A stretch of 64,000 nt of DNA, taken from positions 1,488,001-1,552,000 of the forward strand of contig NZ_JARUMJ010000001.1 in NCBI RefSeq assembly GCF_036898465.1, read 5' to 3'. Positions 26,412 through 34,332 of this stretch are shown one piece after another (the first letter of the stretch is position 1; every line of letters begins with the position of its first letter). Position numbers and translations under genes: made by a program. The notes beneath the pieces were generated by a model that made no database searches, had not been told where the DNA came from, and saw only the letters and a program-made list of their open reading frames with translations. Source of the stretch: Streptomyces sp. B21-105. Its GTDB lineage: Bacteria; Actinomycetota; Actinomycetes; Streptomycetales; Streptomycetaceae.

Positions 26412-26763
26412 TCAGATGGACCTCTTCTCGTCGTGCCCGCCGAACTGCTTACGCATCGCGGACAGCGTCTTGTCGGCGAACTCATCGAGTTGGCGTGAGG
26501 CGAACCGGGAGTACAGGGCCGCGGTCAACACCGGAGCCGGGACGCCCTCGTCGATCGCCGCGATGGTGGTCCACCGGCCCTCCCCGGAGTCCGAGACGCG
26601 CCCGGCGAAGTCCTCCAGGTCCGGCGACCGGCGCAGTGCGGCCGCGGTGAGATCCAGCAGCCAGGACCGGACGACGCTGCCCCGCCGCCATACCTCGGCG
26701 ATCCGGGGGACGTCGAGGTCGTAGCGGTAGTACTCGGGATGCTCCAGTGGCGCGGTCTCCGCG
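26412..26763 (-). pseudogene. gnd: 6-phosphogluconate dehydrogenase, C-terminal fragment
   Basis: Homology begins at about 26763 with [21 protein letters not shown] and continues through [39 protein letters not shown] and [17 protein letters not shown] to the normal end. These are the C-terminal helical domain of the short (about 300-residue) decarboxylating 6PGDH; WRRGS and GEGRWT are conserved. The NADP-binding domain is missing and is replaced by MFS-transporter-like sequence on the other strand. Confidence 0.8.
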
Positions 26764-26799
26764 TCGCCGTCCTGCGTGCGGGTGCCGATATCGGCGTCC

Positions 26800-26937
26800 G
26801 ACTCCCACTCGCCGCAGGGCTGGTGGTGTACGGGCTGGGCGGCGGCGCGGGCCTGGTCATCGACTCCTACCCGGTGCTGTTCACCTCCCGCCTGGTCCTG
26901 GGCGTGGGTGCGCCGGCGGTGTTCACCTGCTCCACCA
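26800..26937 (+). pseudogene. MFS transporter internal fragment
   Basis: One open stretch reads [20 protein letters not shown], then [20 protein letters not shown], which matches transmembrane helices 2 to 4 of drug/sugar-type MFS permeases (the R-x-x-x-G-x-G-x-A motif of TM4 is present). There is no beginning and no end of the gene. It abuts the gnd fragment. Confidence 0.55.
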
Positions 26938-26984
26938 CCGCACATCCCGCCCCTGACCAGCACCAAGCTCACAAGAGGAGCAGC

Positions 26985-27153
26985 ATGTCCGAACGACGCA
27001 TGAGGGCCGTCCTGGCGACCGCGGGGGCGCCACTGACCCTGGGCCGGGGCAGCGATGTACGTCCTGCCCGGCCCCGGCTTCCCCGTCCTGGTCATCGGCC
27101 TCTCCGCGCTCACCGCAGGACTCGTCATGATCGCTGCCACCCGCCGCAGCTGA
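26985..27153 (+). pseudogene. PGPGW-type small membrane protein, frameshifted
   Basis: ATG 26985 with AGAGGAG upstream starts [19 protein letters not shown]; after a one-base shift near 27050 the next frame gives [32 protein letters not shown] to a stop at 27153. The LPGPG-F-x-x-x-x-x-G-L pattern is that of short PGPGW-family membrane proteins. About 55 residues when repaired. Confidence 0.5.
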
Positions 27154-27187
27154 CCTGACCCCGGACACCACAGGAGCTCTCGCACCC

Positions 27188-27480
27188 ATGACCTGGCAGT
27201 GGGCCGACCTCGCCTTCTTCTCCCTCACTCTGCTGCCGACAGGGCTGGCCATGGTCACCGGCCACATGCCGGAGCGCCTGCGTCCCCGGCTCGCCGCGGT
27301 GCAGCTGCGCAGCTGGGCCGTCCTGGCTCGTACGCCGCCGCTCCCCTCAACGCGATCCCGCGCCTGGCCAGCGCCTCACCGGCGATCATCATGGCCGCTA
27401 CCGCCATCGCGGGCCTCGTGGCTGCGACCGGATGCCTCGTCGTGGTCGGCGGTACTGTCAGTCGTACCGCGGGCTGGCTG
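27188..27480 (+). pseudogene. small multi-helix membrane protein, frameshifted
   Basis: ATG 27188 begins [20 protein letters not shown], then GHMPERLRPRLAAVQLRSWAVLA; a missing base near 27330 moves the frame, which continues YAAAPLNAIPRLASASPAII, then MAATAIAGLVAATGCLVVVG. Two to three membrane helices. The true 3' end is not visible: homology-like sequence fades at about 27470, where the convergent zinc-ribbon gene begins to overlap. Family unknown to me. Confidence 0.5.
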
Positions 27481-27705
27481 ACCGCACTCGACCGGGCCGG
27501 AGATCCGGATCCGGCGGCTGCGGCATACGCGGCACCGGTTGGCGGTCAGCGGGGAAGGGACCTTGAGACTGTTCACGTAGTAGTCCGCGCGTACGTGGCC
27601 AGGGCCATCGGTCGAGTGCCGGATCTCGAAGGCGCCCTCCCAGGCGTGCCCGCAGCGCAGACAGACGAACGAATAGGCTTCATGTATCGGCTCGGTCCTC
27701 AACAT
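27376..27705 (-). CDS. zinc-ribbon (CxxC...CxxC) protein
   Basis: 109 residues. The core is short: FVCLRCGHAWEGAFEI (first Cys pair) and ANRCRVCRSRRIRI (second), typical of small actinomycete zinc ribbons beginning MLRTEPIHEAYSF. The ATG at 27705 follows AAGGGG. Beyond residue about 75 the sequence is low in conservation-like features and runs antisense to the broken gene 27188-27480, so the tail may be an extension gained when that DNA was rearranged. Its promoter region contains the palindrome at 27771 shared with the divergent marR gene. Confidence 0.65.
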   Translation of the reverse strand: MLRTEPIHEAYSFVCLRCGHAWEGAFEIRHSTDGPGHVRADYYVNSLKVPSPLTANRCRVCRSRRIRISGPVECGQPARGTTDSTADHDEASGRSHEARDGGSGHDDRR

Positions 27706-27770
27706 CAGTACGCCCCTTGTCCTGGAACCGTCCCGCCCACGTGACTCCAGACTCGCCACACCCATCTTAA

Positions 27771-27787
27771 CATTGCACTCTGCAATG
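27771..27787. promoter_or_regulatory. palindromic operator CATTGCA-CTC-TGCAATG (marR upstream)
   Basis: Perfect 7-base arms around a 3-base centre, 65 bases before the marR ATG and 66 bases before the divergent zinc-ribbon start. The core TTGCA-N3-TGCAA recurs at 28589-28601 in front of the DUF2180 gene. Spacing and symmetry suit a MarR dimer; binding is inferred. Confidence 0.72.
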
Positions 27788-27851
27788 ATCGTGGGTCGGA
27801 AAGCCCCGCACCAGACCGCAAGGGCGTCGGACGAAGAGTGGAACGGACACG

Positions 27852-28463
27852 ATGACGCAGCAGGAACCCCATCGGCTCGAGCCCGCTCCCGAGCCCTCCT
27901 CCCAGGCGGGCCTCGACCAGGAGGCCGAGGAGGTCACGCTCTCCGTCATGGCGGCATCCAGGCTGTTCGTGGCAATTTCCGCCCGCGCTCTCGCGTCCAC
28001 TGACGACTCCCTGACCCTGCCTCAGCTGCGAGCTCTGGTCGTGCTGAATACCTGCGGGCCCGTAAAGCTCGCCGTCATGGCCGCGACCCTGGGAGTCAAC
28101 CCCTCGACAGCGCTGCGCATGGTCGAGCGCTTGGAGTCCGCCGGCCACATGGACCGCAAGACCAATCCCGACAACCGGCGCGAGGTCGTCCTCCGCCTCA
28201 CACCGGTCGGGCGGAACCTGGTGGAGCGCGTTCTCGCCCATCGGCGCACCGAGATTCGCACACTCGTGCAAAGGCTGCCCGCCGACGCGCGTGCTGGGCT
28301 CATTCCCGCTCTGAGGGCCCTGACCGAGGCGGCCGACGAAATGGCCGTGGACCCTTTCGACGAAGTCCGCCGCATCGGTGGCCTCATCGACGACCCCCTC
28401 AACCCGGCACCGCCGGTCGCCCCCCAGGGAGGCCGCCGCCGTCCGAAGGGCGGAACGGTCTGA
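27852..28463 (+). CDS. MarR-family transcriptional regulator
   Basis: 203 residues. A charged N-terminal extension of about 30 residues precedes the winged helix-turn-helix: LTLPQLRALVVLNTCGPVKL, VNPSTALRMVERLESAGHMD (recognition helix) and the wing RKTNPDNRREVVLRLTPVG. Dimerisation helices flank it. Located between two copies of the same palindrome, so autoregulation and control of the neighbouring zinc-ribbon and DUF2180 genes are likely. No ligand can be predicted; a single Cys in VLNTCGPV could be redox-sensitive. Confidence 0.9.
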   Translation: MTQQEPHRLEPAPEPSSQAGLDQEAEEVTLSVMAASRLFVAISARALASTDDSLTLPQLRALVVLNTCGPVKLAVMAATLGVNPSTALRMVERLESAGHMDRKTNPDNRREVVLRLTPVGRNLVERVLAHRRTEIRTLVQRLPADARAGLIPALRALTEAADEMAVDPFDEVRRIGGLIDDPLNPAPPVAPQGGRRRPKGGTV

Positions 28464-28586
28464 CCCGGCCGGCCGCATCGAGGTGCAAGACGAGGGCTTT
28501 CGTAGGCCGTCCCGCCGTGCACCCCTCTCTGACCCCGCCCCGCGGTCCGGTGTCGGAGGGCCTCGCTGCACGGAGAAGTCAGCCAT

Positions 28587-28603
28587 TCTTGCATTCTGCA
28601 ATA
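28587..28603. promoter_or_regulatory. second palindromic operator TTGCA-TTC-TGCAA (DUF2180 upstream)
   Basis: Core TTGCATTCTGCAA at 28589-28601, matching the marR-upstream palindrome in arm sequence and spacing; the outer arms are imperfect. It lies about 70 bases upstream of the DUF2180 start in an AT-richer stretch that probably holds the promoter. Confidence 0.68.
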
Positions 28604-28673
28604 TTCGAGAGGAGCATGGGAGGTAGGCAAACGGGCCTATACCTGCGGCCCTCGACTCCCGCGGGAGGCAAGC

Positions 28674-28874
28674 GTGAACTGCTACGACTGCCCCGACATC
28701 ATTGCGACACCTGCGGTGGCGGTGTGCGTCCGCTGCGGCGCGGGAGTCTGCCGTGAACACGCGCATGAGAGCCATGTTCTGACACAGGACGTCGTCGGAA
28801 CCGGCCGCGCGACGCACGACACACCCCTGCGGCACATCACGTGCCTGACGTGTCGCAAAACAGAGGTGAGCTGA
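28674..28874 (+). CDS. DUF2180 Cys-rich zinc-finger-like protein
   Basis: 66 residues of the DUF2180 family: MNCYDCPDIIATPAVAVCVR, then CGAGVCREHA and C-terminal ITCLTCRKTE, with at least seven Cys and two His in paired arrangement suited to two zinc sites. The GTG at 28674 follows GGGAGG. Biochemical role unknown. Its upstream operator ties it to the MarR regulator. Confidence 0.85.
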   Translation: MNCYDCPDIIATPAVAVCVRCGAGVCREHAHESHVLTQDVVGTGRATHDTPLRHITCLTCRKTEVS

Positions 28875-29356
28875 ACCGGTTGCGCTCGGCCGCCCTCGAA
28901 CCGGTGGGCCGCCCGCCTCAGCCGGTCCAGTAGTTTCACCAGCACGCGAGGGCGGCGACGCCGATCATCCCCGTCCACAGCAGGAGCAGCCCCCAGGGAA
29001 ACTCCATCGTGTCCCGACGCAGCGCGTCGGGCACCGGCACGGCACAAGCGCGGACGAGGTGAACAGCGGTGAGCTGAAGTCGAGAATCGTGGCCCTCCAC
29101 ACCCGGCAGCACCACAGACACACGGAGTTGATGCATCCCGCGACTGGAACGGCAGCCAGCTACAGAACGACGCTCCGGACAGAGCTCCGCAACCGAGCCC
29201 CGTCCAGATCCACCTGGGATACCGGACTCCGGCGAGCAGTCCGCCCGCATAGGTGAGCCCGACAGCGAAGCGGAGGGGCGATCGTGCCACGGCAGGCCCG
29301 CACGGGATGCCCGCAGCCCTTGAGCGAACTCCCGGCCGATTCGAAGGAGGTTCGGC
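28875..29356. other. gene-poor region; possible small membrane peptide on minus strand
   Basis: 482 bases. The only plausible coding sign is a minus-strand frame at 28936-29007, about 23 residues (MEFPWGLLLLWTGMIGVAAL then ACW), a single membrane helix, but its ribosome binding site is weak (CGGGACACG). The rest shows no recognisable motif. AAGGAGG at about 29343 belongs to the STAS gene downstream. Confidence 0.3.
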
Positions 29357-29749
29357 ATGACCATCGAGTGGCACTACGGCGTCGAACGGGACCTGGACAT
29401 TCTCTCTGTCACCGGCTACCTGGGCCCGGACGCCGTTCACCGCTTCGCCGGTGCCATCGGCTGGGTCCTGGCACGCGGCACCGGACCGGTGATCCTGGAC
29501 CTCGCCGACCTACGCGCCTGGTCCACGGAGGGCCAGCGTGCCGTCACCGAGGCTGCATGCCGCCTGGCGGCCCACGGCCGAAGCCTGGAACTGTCCGCCA
29601 TCCCAATCGGCGGCCCGTTCCCTGAGGGGGAAGGCCCAGACATTCCGGTCCACCCGGACCTGTCTGCTGCGCTCGCCGCACATACGACGCGTCATCCGGC
29701 GACGACAGGCAGGAGAGGTGCGGTGACGGCTGGCCCATCCGGCCACTGA
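29357..29749 (+). CDS. STAS-domain protein (anti-sigma-factor antagonist-like)
   Basis: 130 residues. The fold follows SpoIIAA/BldG: DLDILSVTGYLGPDAVHRFA, PVILDLADLRAWSTEGQRAV (the helix-start where the phospho-Ser/Thr lies; here W-S-T) and LELSAIPIGGPF. A long C-terminal tail (about 30 residues) is Gly/Pro/His-rich. ATG 29357 follows GAAGGAGG. In Streptomyces such proteins are dephosphorylated by SpoIIE-type PP2C phosphatases, several of which are encoded nearby. Confidence 0.7.
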   Translation: MTIEWHYGVERDLDILSVTGYLGPDAVHRFAGAIGWVLARGTGPVILDLADLRAWSTEGQRAVTEAACRLAAHGRSLELSAIPIGGPFPEGEGPDIPVHPDLSAALAAHTTRHPATTGRRGAVTAGPSGH

Positions 29750-29849
29750 GACGCCGGGGTGGGCCGACGCGGGAGACGGCCCGCCCCGGCTCCGATCGAG
29801 TGCGTCCGAGCACGGCGCCCCCACAGGGACAGGCTCGGCATCCGTCCGT

Positions 29850-30638
29850 TTGGCGGAGACCGCGGATTTCGACGCCGCCTTGCCAGCGATGGGAGGTTCG
29901 ACGTCGGCAGCAGAGGCGCGTATGCGACCGATGGTTCGAACTACCGGCAGGTGCCGATCGGCGTCGTCGTGCCCCGGTCGGTGGAGGCCGGGGCGCAGGC
30001 GGTGCGGGTGTGTGCCCGTTTCGGCGCCCCTGTGCTGTCGCGGGGTGGTGGCACCAGCCTGGCGGGCCAGTCGACGAATACGGCCGTGGTGGTCGACTGG
30101 AGCAAGTACTGCCACGGTCTGGTCTCCGTCGATCCTGACGCGCGTACTTGTGTGGTCGAGCCCGGGATCGCTGGATGTCCTGAACCAGCGTCTGTCCGAC
30201 CATCGGCTCCAGTTCGGGCCGAAGCCCTCGACGCACAGCCACTGCGCCCTGGGCGGCATGATCGGAAACAACTCGTGCGGCTCGTCCGCGCAGGCGTACG
30301 GCAAGACCGTCGATAATGTGCGCCGCCTGGAGGTGCTCACCTACGACGGTACACGGATGTGGGTCGGCCCGACGTCTGAGGCCGAGCGCACGCGGATCGC
30401 CGCGGAGGGCGCCCGCCGCGCTGAGCTGTACGACGGTCTGGAGCGCCTCGTCACCGAGTATCTGGCCGACATCCGGCGCGGCTACCCGAAGATCCCGCGC
30501 CGGGTCTCCGGCTACAACCTCGACTCGCTGCTGCCCGAGAACGGCTTCGACGTGGCCAAAGCCCTCGTCGGCAGCGAAGGCACGCTGGTGACCGTGCTGC
30601 ACGCCGAACTCGACCTGGTACCGGTGCCGCGGCGATGA
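29850..30638 (+). pseudogene. FAD-binding oxidase (glycolate/lactate oxidase-like), frameshifted and truncated
   Basis: The FAD_binding_4 domain is legible in two frames. The first gives GSRGAYATDGSNYRQVPIGV, CARFGAPVLSRGGGTSLAGQ and VVVDWSKYCHGL; after about 30170 (EPGIA) the next frame gives LDVLNQRLSDHRLQFGPKPS, CALGGMIGNNSCGSSAQAYG and SGYNLDSLLPENGFDVAKAL. A loss of two bases explains the shift. The frame then stops at 30638 after LDLVPVPRR, where homologues continue for hundreds of residues (often with a C-terminal Fe-S domain). Non-functional. Confidence 0.82.
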
Positions 30639-31428
30639 CATGGCTCCCGCCTCGCGTGGCCCGTCACGGCTAATCAGCGCGTCGTGCACGGGGCAGAGGC
30701 TGAGCCGAAGGTGTGACGCCGTTGGAACTGCCGTTGTTCGGACGGTGATCGCACGTTGTGCTGGATGGTCCTGTTCGGCGGTGGCGATCGCGGCCGTCGG
30801 CGTAGGCGGAAAGTGTTCAGAGCGGCGCGGCCGCCCGGTAGAGGTGAGTATGAGCGGTTGGGAGAGACCGGTCTGGGCCCCCATTGGGGGGCACGACGGC
30901 CGCCGGATACTGCATGACCACCTGGCTGAGGCGATTGATGCCATCTGCTGGCAGGCGCGGCTGGTTCAGTTGGCGCGAGCCCTCGAGCCGGCGGGCGAGA
31001 GGCGCGAGGGAACGTGGGAACGTGGGAAGCTGCACGTGAGCGCACGACAGTGACGTAGATGGTCCGTACGCGGGCGATCCGCATCTTTGCGCGGCAATCG
31101 CGGACCGGCTCACTTCGACAGCGACACCAGCGCCGCAGCCACAGGCTCGCCAGCATCCGGGACCCGAGCCGCTGCCCAGCAAAGAGCCTGCCCACTGACC
31201 TCGCAACCCCACGATCCAGCCCGCCATCTGCCCCAAACGGATCCCTTTCAGCAAGCAGCAGGGCAGCGGCGTGACCTCCCCAGGTGCTACATCGCTGCCC
31301 TGCTAGCCGTCGCCAACTACCCAAGGATGCCCGCCTTATAATGCCGTCGTGGTGCTGGGCGGCAGGCACCGATTCACAGACCTTCCGCCCGGGCATATTG
31401 ACGGCCCTCAGGTGGAACCGGTCTTTGC
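30639..31428. other. gene-poor region with one possible small ORF
   Basis: 790 bases, somewhat lower in GC and codon bias than its surroundings. The best candidate is 30850-31053 (+), 67 residues starting ATG after GAGGTGA, with a helical middle (LHDHLAEAIDAICWQARLVQ), unknown family. No other frame shows actinomycete codon structure. It may be decayed sequence following the FAD oxidase remnant. Confidence 0.3.
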
Positions 31429-31665
31429 ATGACCGAGAGCGCGAGCCCCTATATCTCGACACCGAGGATTACCGTGCTGGGAGTGCAGCCCGGTAATCCT
31501 CCTTTTCGCATTGTGGAGATCGACGGGGAGGTGGTCGGTGAGGCAACCTCAATGACGGACGTGCTCTTCGCCGCCGCTGCCGCAGGCATCACGGTCCACG
31601 ACCTCGATGACCCAAGCGTGGTCCGGTGGGTGGGCGGCGGGAAGTTCACCTGGAGGCTGCACTGA
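31429..31665 (+). CDS. unknown 78-residue protein (two-copy family, see 42656)
   Basis: I do not recognise the family. The protein shares most of its length with the one at 42656-42898: SPRI/TPRI-x-VLGVQPG-x-PPFR-x-VEIDGEVVGEA, then TDVL-x-AA-x-AAGI-x-VHDLDDP-x-VVRWVGG-x-KFTW. The pattern suggests a compact alpha/beta domain with a conserved acidic loop (HDLDDP) and an RWVGGxKF end. Start ATG 31429 with GGTGGAA upstream. It stands alone, upstream of a large SpoIIE phosphatase gene. Confidence 0.72.
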   Translation: MTESASPYISTPRITVLGVQPGNPPFRIVEIDGEVVGEATSMTDVLFAAAAAGITVHDLDDPSVVRWVGGGKFTWRLH

Positions 31666-31841
31666 GCACCGCCTGCACGGGAGGCACTTTCGGTCAGGCA
31701 GCCGCCGCCGAACGATGCGCATAGCTCCGACACCGTGAGTGCTTCCAGGGGCGAGGCAGGCACCGACCAATTGCGACACCGCCGAACGTCGCACCGCCGC
31801 TTCAGCGGTCGCAGCCGCACCCCGGACAGGTCAGGCTGGAG

Positions 31842-34223
31842 GTGGTGGAGGTGGTTGCTGTGGCACGCGATGCCCCGCTCATGGTCGTGGACGCCGAGGG
31901 GATGGTGATCCGGTGGAGCCACGAAGCGGAGGAATTGCTGGGGCGGGCGGCGGATGAGGTGATCGGGCGGTCGGCAACCCACCTGGTCAACCGGACCGCG
32001 GCGAGTTCTCGGCACGGGAAGGGCGCTGGTGTGGCACTCCAGCACCGGGACGGCCACGCCGTTGACGCCGACCTGCGCGTGCGGCCCCTGACGCGAGGTG
32101 ACGGGTCTGTGGTCTGGGCCGTTTTCCAAGCGACGGCGAAGGAGGCTACCGGACCGGACGTGGGGTCGGCGGCGCTGGAGGCACTGTTCGCCCACGCACC
32201 GGTAGGGATGCACGTCCTGGACAAGAAGCTGCGGATCGTATCGGCCAACAAGGCGGCGCACGTCATGTGCGGCGTGCCCGACGAACGAATCGTGGAGCGC
32301 CGCCTTACTGATGTTTACGCTCTGTCCACCCCTGACGAGGTGGAGGCCATGCTGCGTGGGGTGCTGGAGAGCGGTGTCCCCTCGCCTGGGCTTGTGGTGA
32401 GTATGCAACCCAAGGACGCCCCGGGAAGAGGCTGCACGGTTTTGGTCTCGGCTTTCCGTTTGCAGGACTCGCGGGGGGCGATCCTTGGGGTTGCCGCGGC
32501 TGTGGCTGATGTCACCGAATACGAAAAGACGCGCGCCCGGCTCCGGATCCTCGCTGGAGTGCGGGAGGGGGTGGGCCGAAGCCTCGATGTGGTGGCCAAC
32601 TGTCAGGAATTGGTGGAGGCCGTGGTGCCTGGCTTCGCGGATGTCGCGGTGGTGGAAGTGGTGGATGCTGTACTGCGCGGTGAGGAACCCCCGCTCGGCC
32701 CCCTGGGGCGGGATGTGCCGCTGCGCCGTGCCGCCTTCCGCCATCGCGGCCAAGAGCAGCAGATTCAGGCGCATCCGGTGGGTGACGTGCGCAGCCTGCC
32801 GTTCTCGACCCCCTACGCCCGTGCCCTGGCCGATCTCAAACCCCGCCTCGTCCGCCTGGATTCCGACACGCCCTGGCTGGCAGCCGACCCCGCGCGCGCC
32901 GAGGCCATCCGCGCATCCGGCGTCCGCACGCTCCTCGCCGCACCTTTGACTCTGCGCGGCACCGTGCTGGGGCTGGTAAGCCTCTACCGCACCGAACAGG
33001 CCGGCACTTTCGACGAGAGGGAAGTGGCTCTCACCCTCGAACTGGCCGCCCACACAGCGCTGTGTATCGACAACGCCCGCCATTACACCCACGAGCACAC
33101 CATCGCCACAACCCTGCAACGTCGGCTGCTGCCTCCGTGCCCTTCGTCGCAGAGCACCATGGAATCCGCCCACTTGCTCGTGTCCGGCGACGAGGGCGGC
33201 GGGGGTTGGTTCGACACCTTCGCCCTGTCCAGCGCCCGCACCGCCCTGGTGGTCGGTGAAGTCACCGGACAGGGCATTCAAGCCGCCACCACCATGGGAC
33301 AGCTGCGAACAGTCATCCATTCCCTGGCATCACTGGACCTGGACGCCGACGAGCTCCTCGCACGCCTCAGCGACACCGCCATTCTCCTGGCTCAAGAGCG
33401 GGCCGCACTCCCGCCCGGGGACCCCATGCACCGAAAGGTGCTCACTGCGAGCTGCGTGTATGCCGTTTACGACCCCCTCACCCGCACGTGCACGTTTGCC
33501 CGGGCCGGTCACCCCGCGCCCGTCATCGCCCACCCCGACGGCACCACCGAGATACCCGACTCTCCCCCCGGGCCCCTGCTGGGCAGCTCCGAGGGCCCGC
33601 CCTTCGACACGGCCACCGTCACTCTCACCGACGGCAGCATCCTGGCCCTCTACACCACCTCCCTCCTGCCCGCCTCCCCGGCACGTCCCACAGGGGACCC
33701 GTCCACCCTGCGCCAGGTGCTGAGCGACCCCGACCGCCCGCTGCAGGACCTGTGCGATGACGCCCTGTACCGCCTGTACCGGGACACCCGCCCTGGCGAC
33801 GCAGTTCTCCTCCTCGGCCGCACCCACACCTTCCCCTCCGAACACGTGGCAACCTGGCACCTGATTGACGCCCCCACGGCCGCCGGCACAGCGCGCGCCC
33901 ACACTCGACGCCAGCTCACAGAGTGGGACGTGGAGGAGGAAACCGCCTACGCCACCGAACTGATCGTCAGCGAACTGGTCACCAACGCCCTCCTCCACGG
34001 CACACCACCCCTGCACCTGCGCATCATCAAGGACCACGCCCTCACCTGCGAGGTCCAGGACTCCGGTGCCAACGCACCGCGCCTGCGCCATGCACGGACA
34101 GTCGACGAAGGCGGACGCGGACTCTTCATCGTCGCCCGACTTTCCCAAAACTGGGGCACCCGCTATACACCGGACGGCAAGACCGTCTGGACCGAGCAAG
34201 CCCTCCCGCCCCAGCCCCCATAA
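31842..34223 (+). CDS. PAS-PAS-GAF-SpoIIE phosphatase with C-terminal ATPase domain
   Basis: 793 residues. Order: PAS (about 8-105; LMVVDAEGMVIRWSHEAEEL), second PAS (about 110-225; VLDKKLRIVSANKAAHVMCG), GAF (about 230-410; GVRTLLAAPLTLRGTVLGLV), SpoIIE/PP2C phosphatase (about 430-640; GGGWFDTFALSSARTALVVG, then FARAGHPAPVIA) and HATPase (about 660-785; ATELIVSELVTNALLHGTPP, GGRGLFIVARLS). Such proteins combine an anti-sigma-like kinase and its opposing phosphatase. GTG 31842 is the most upstream start with a GGAGG-like sequence. Probably acts on STAS proteins such as 29357 or 55774. Cytoplasmic. Confidence 0.9.
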   Translation: MVEVVAVARDAPLMVVDAEGMVIRWSHEAEELLGRAADEVIGRSATHLVNRTAASSRHGKGAGVALQHRDGHAVDADLRVRPLTRGDGSVVWAVFQATAKEATGPDVGSAALEALFAHAPVGMHVLDKKLRIVSANKAAHVMCGVPDERIVERRLTDVYALSTPDEVEAMLRGVLESGVPSPGLVVSMQPKDAPGRGCTVLVSAFRLQDSRGAILGVAAAVADVTEYEKTRARLRILAGVREGVGRSLDVVANCQELVEAVVPGFADVAVVEVVDAVLRGEEPPLGPLGRDVPLRRAAFRHRGQEQQIQAHPVGDVRSLPFSTPYARALADLKPRLVRLDSDTPWLAADPARAEAIRASGVRTLLAAPLTLRGTVLGLVSLYRTEQAGTFDEREVALTLELAAHTALCIDNARHYTHEHTIATTLQRRLLPPCPSSQSTMESAHLLVSGDEGGGGWFDTFALSSARTALVVGEVTGQGIQAATTMGQLRTVIHSLASLDLDADELLARLSDTAILLAQERAALPPGDPMHRKVLTASCVYAVYDPLTRTCTFARAGHPAPVIAHPDGTTEIPDSPPGPLLGSSEGPPFDTATVTLTDGSILALYTTSLLPASPARPTGDPSTLRQVLSDPDRPLQDLCDDALYRLYRDTRPGDAVLLLGRTHTFPSEHVATWHLIDAPTAAGTARAHTRRQLTEWDVEEETAYATELIVSELVTNALLHGTPPLHLRIIKDHALTCEVQDSGANAPRLRHARTVDEGGRGLFIVARLSQNWGTRYTPDGKTVWTEQALPPQPP

Positions 34224-34332
34224 CCGTGCGGATGCAGACAGGATCAGCCCGAGAACGCAGGTGAGTGATCACACCAACGGGGTGCGGTGTTCGCCGTTTG
34301 CGGGGCCGGAAGAGCTGAAGGAGGCTGGTGGT

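Noticed and set aside
30674..31462. Minus-strand open frame of about 260 codons in a gene-poor stretch
   Set aside because: No ribosome binding site, no domain, codon third positions not enriched in G/C as in real genes here.
31449..33320. Minus-strand open frame of about 620 codons opposite the PAS-GAF-SpoIIE gene
   Set aside because: Antisense shadow; no motif, His/Gln/Gly-rich composition typical of reversed actinomycete coding sequence.
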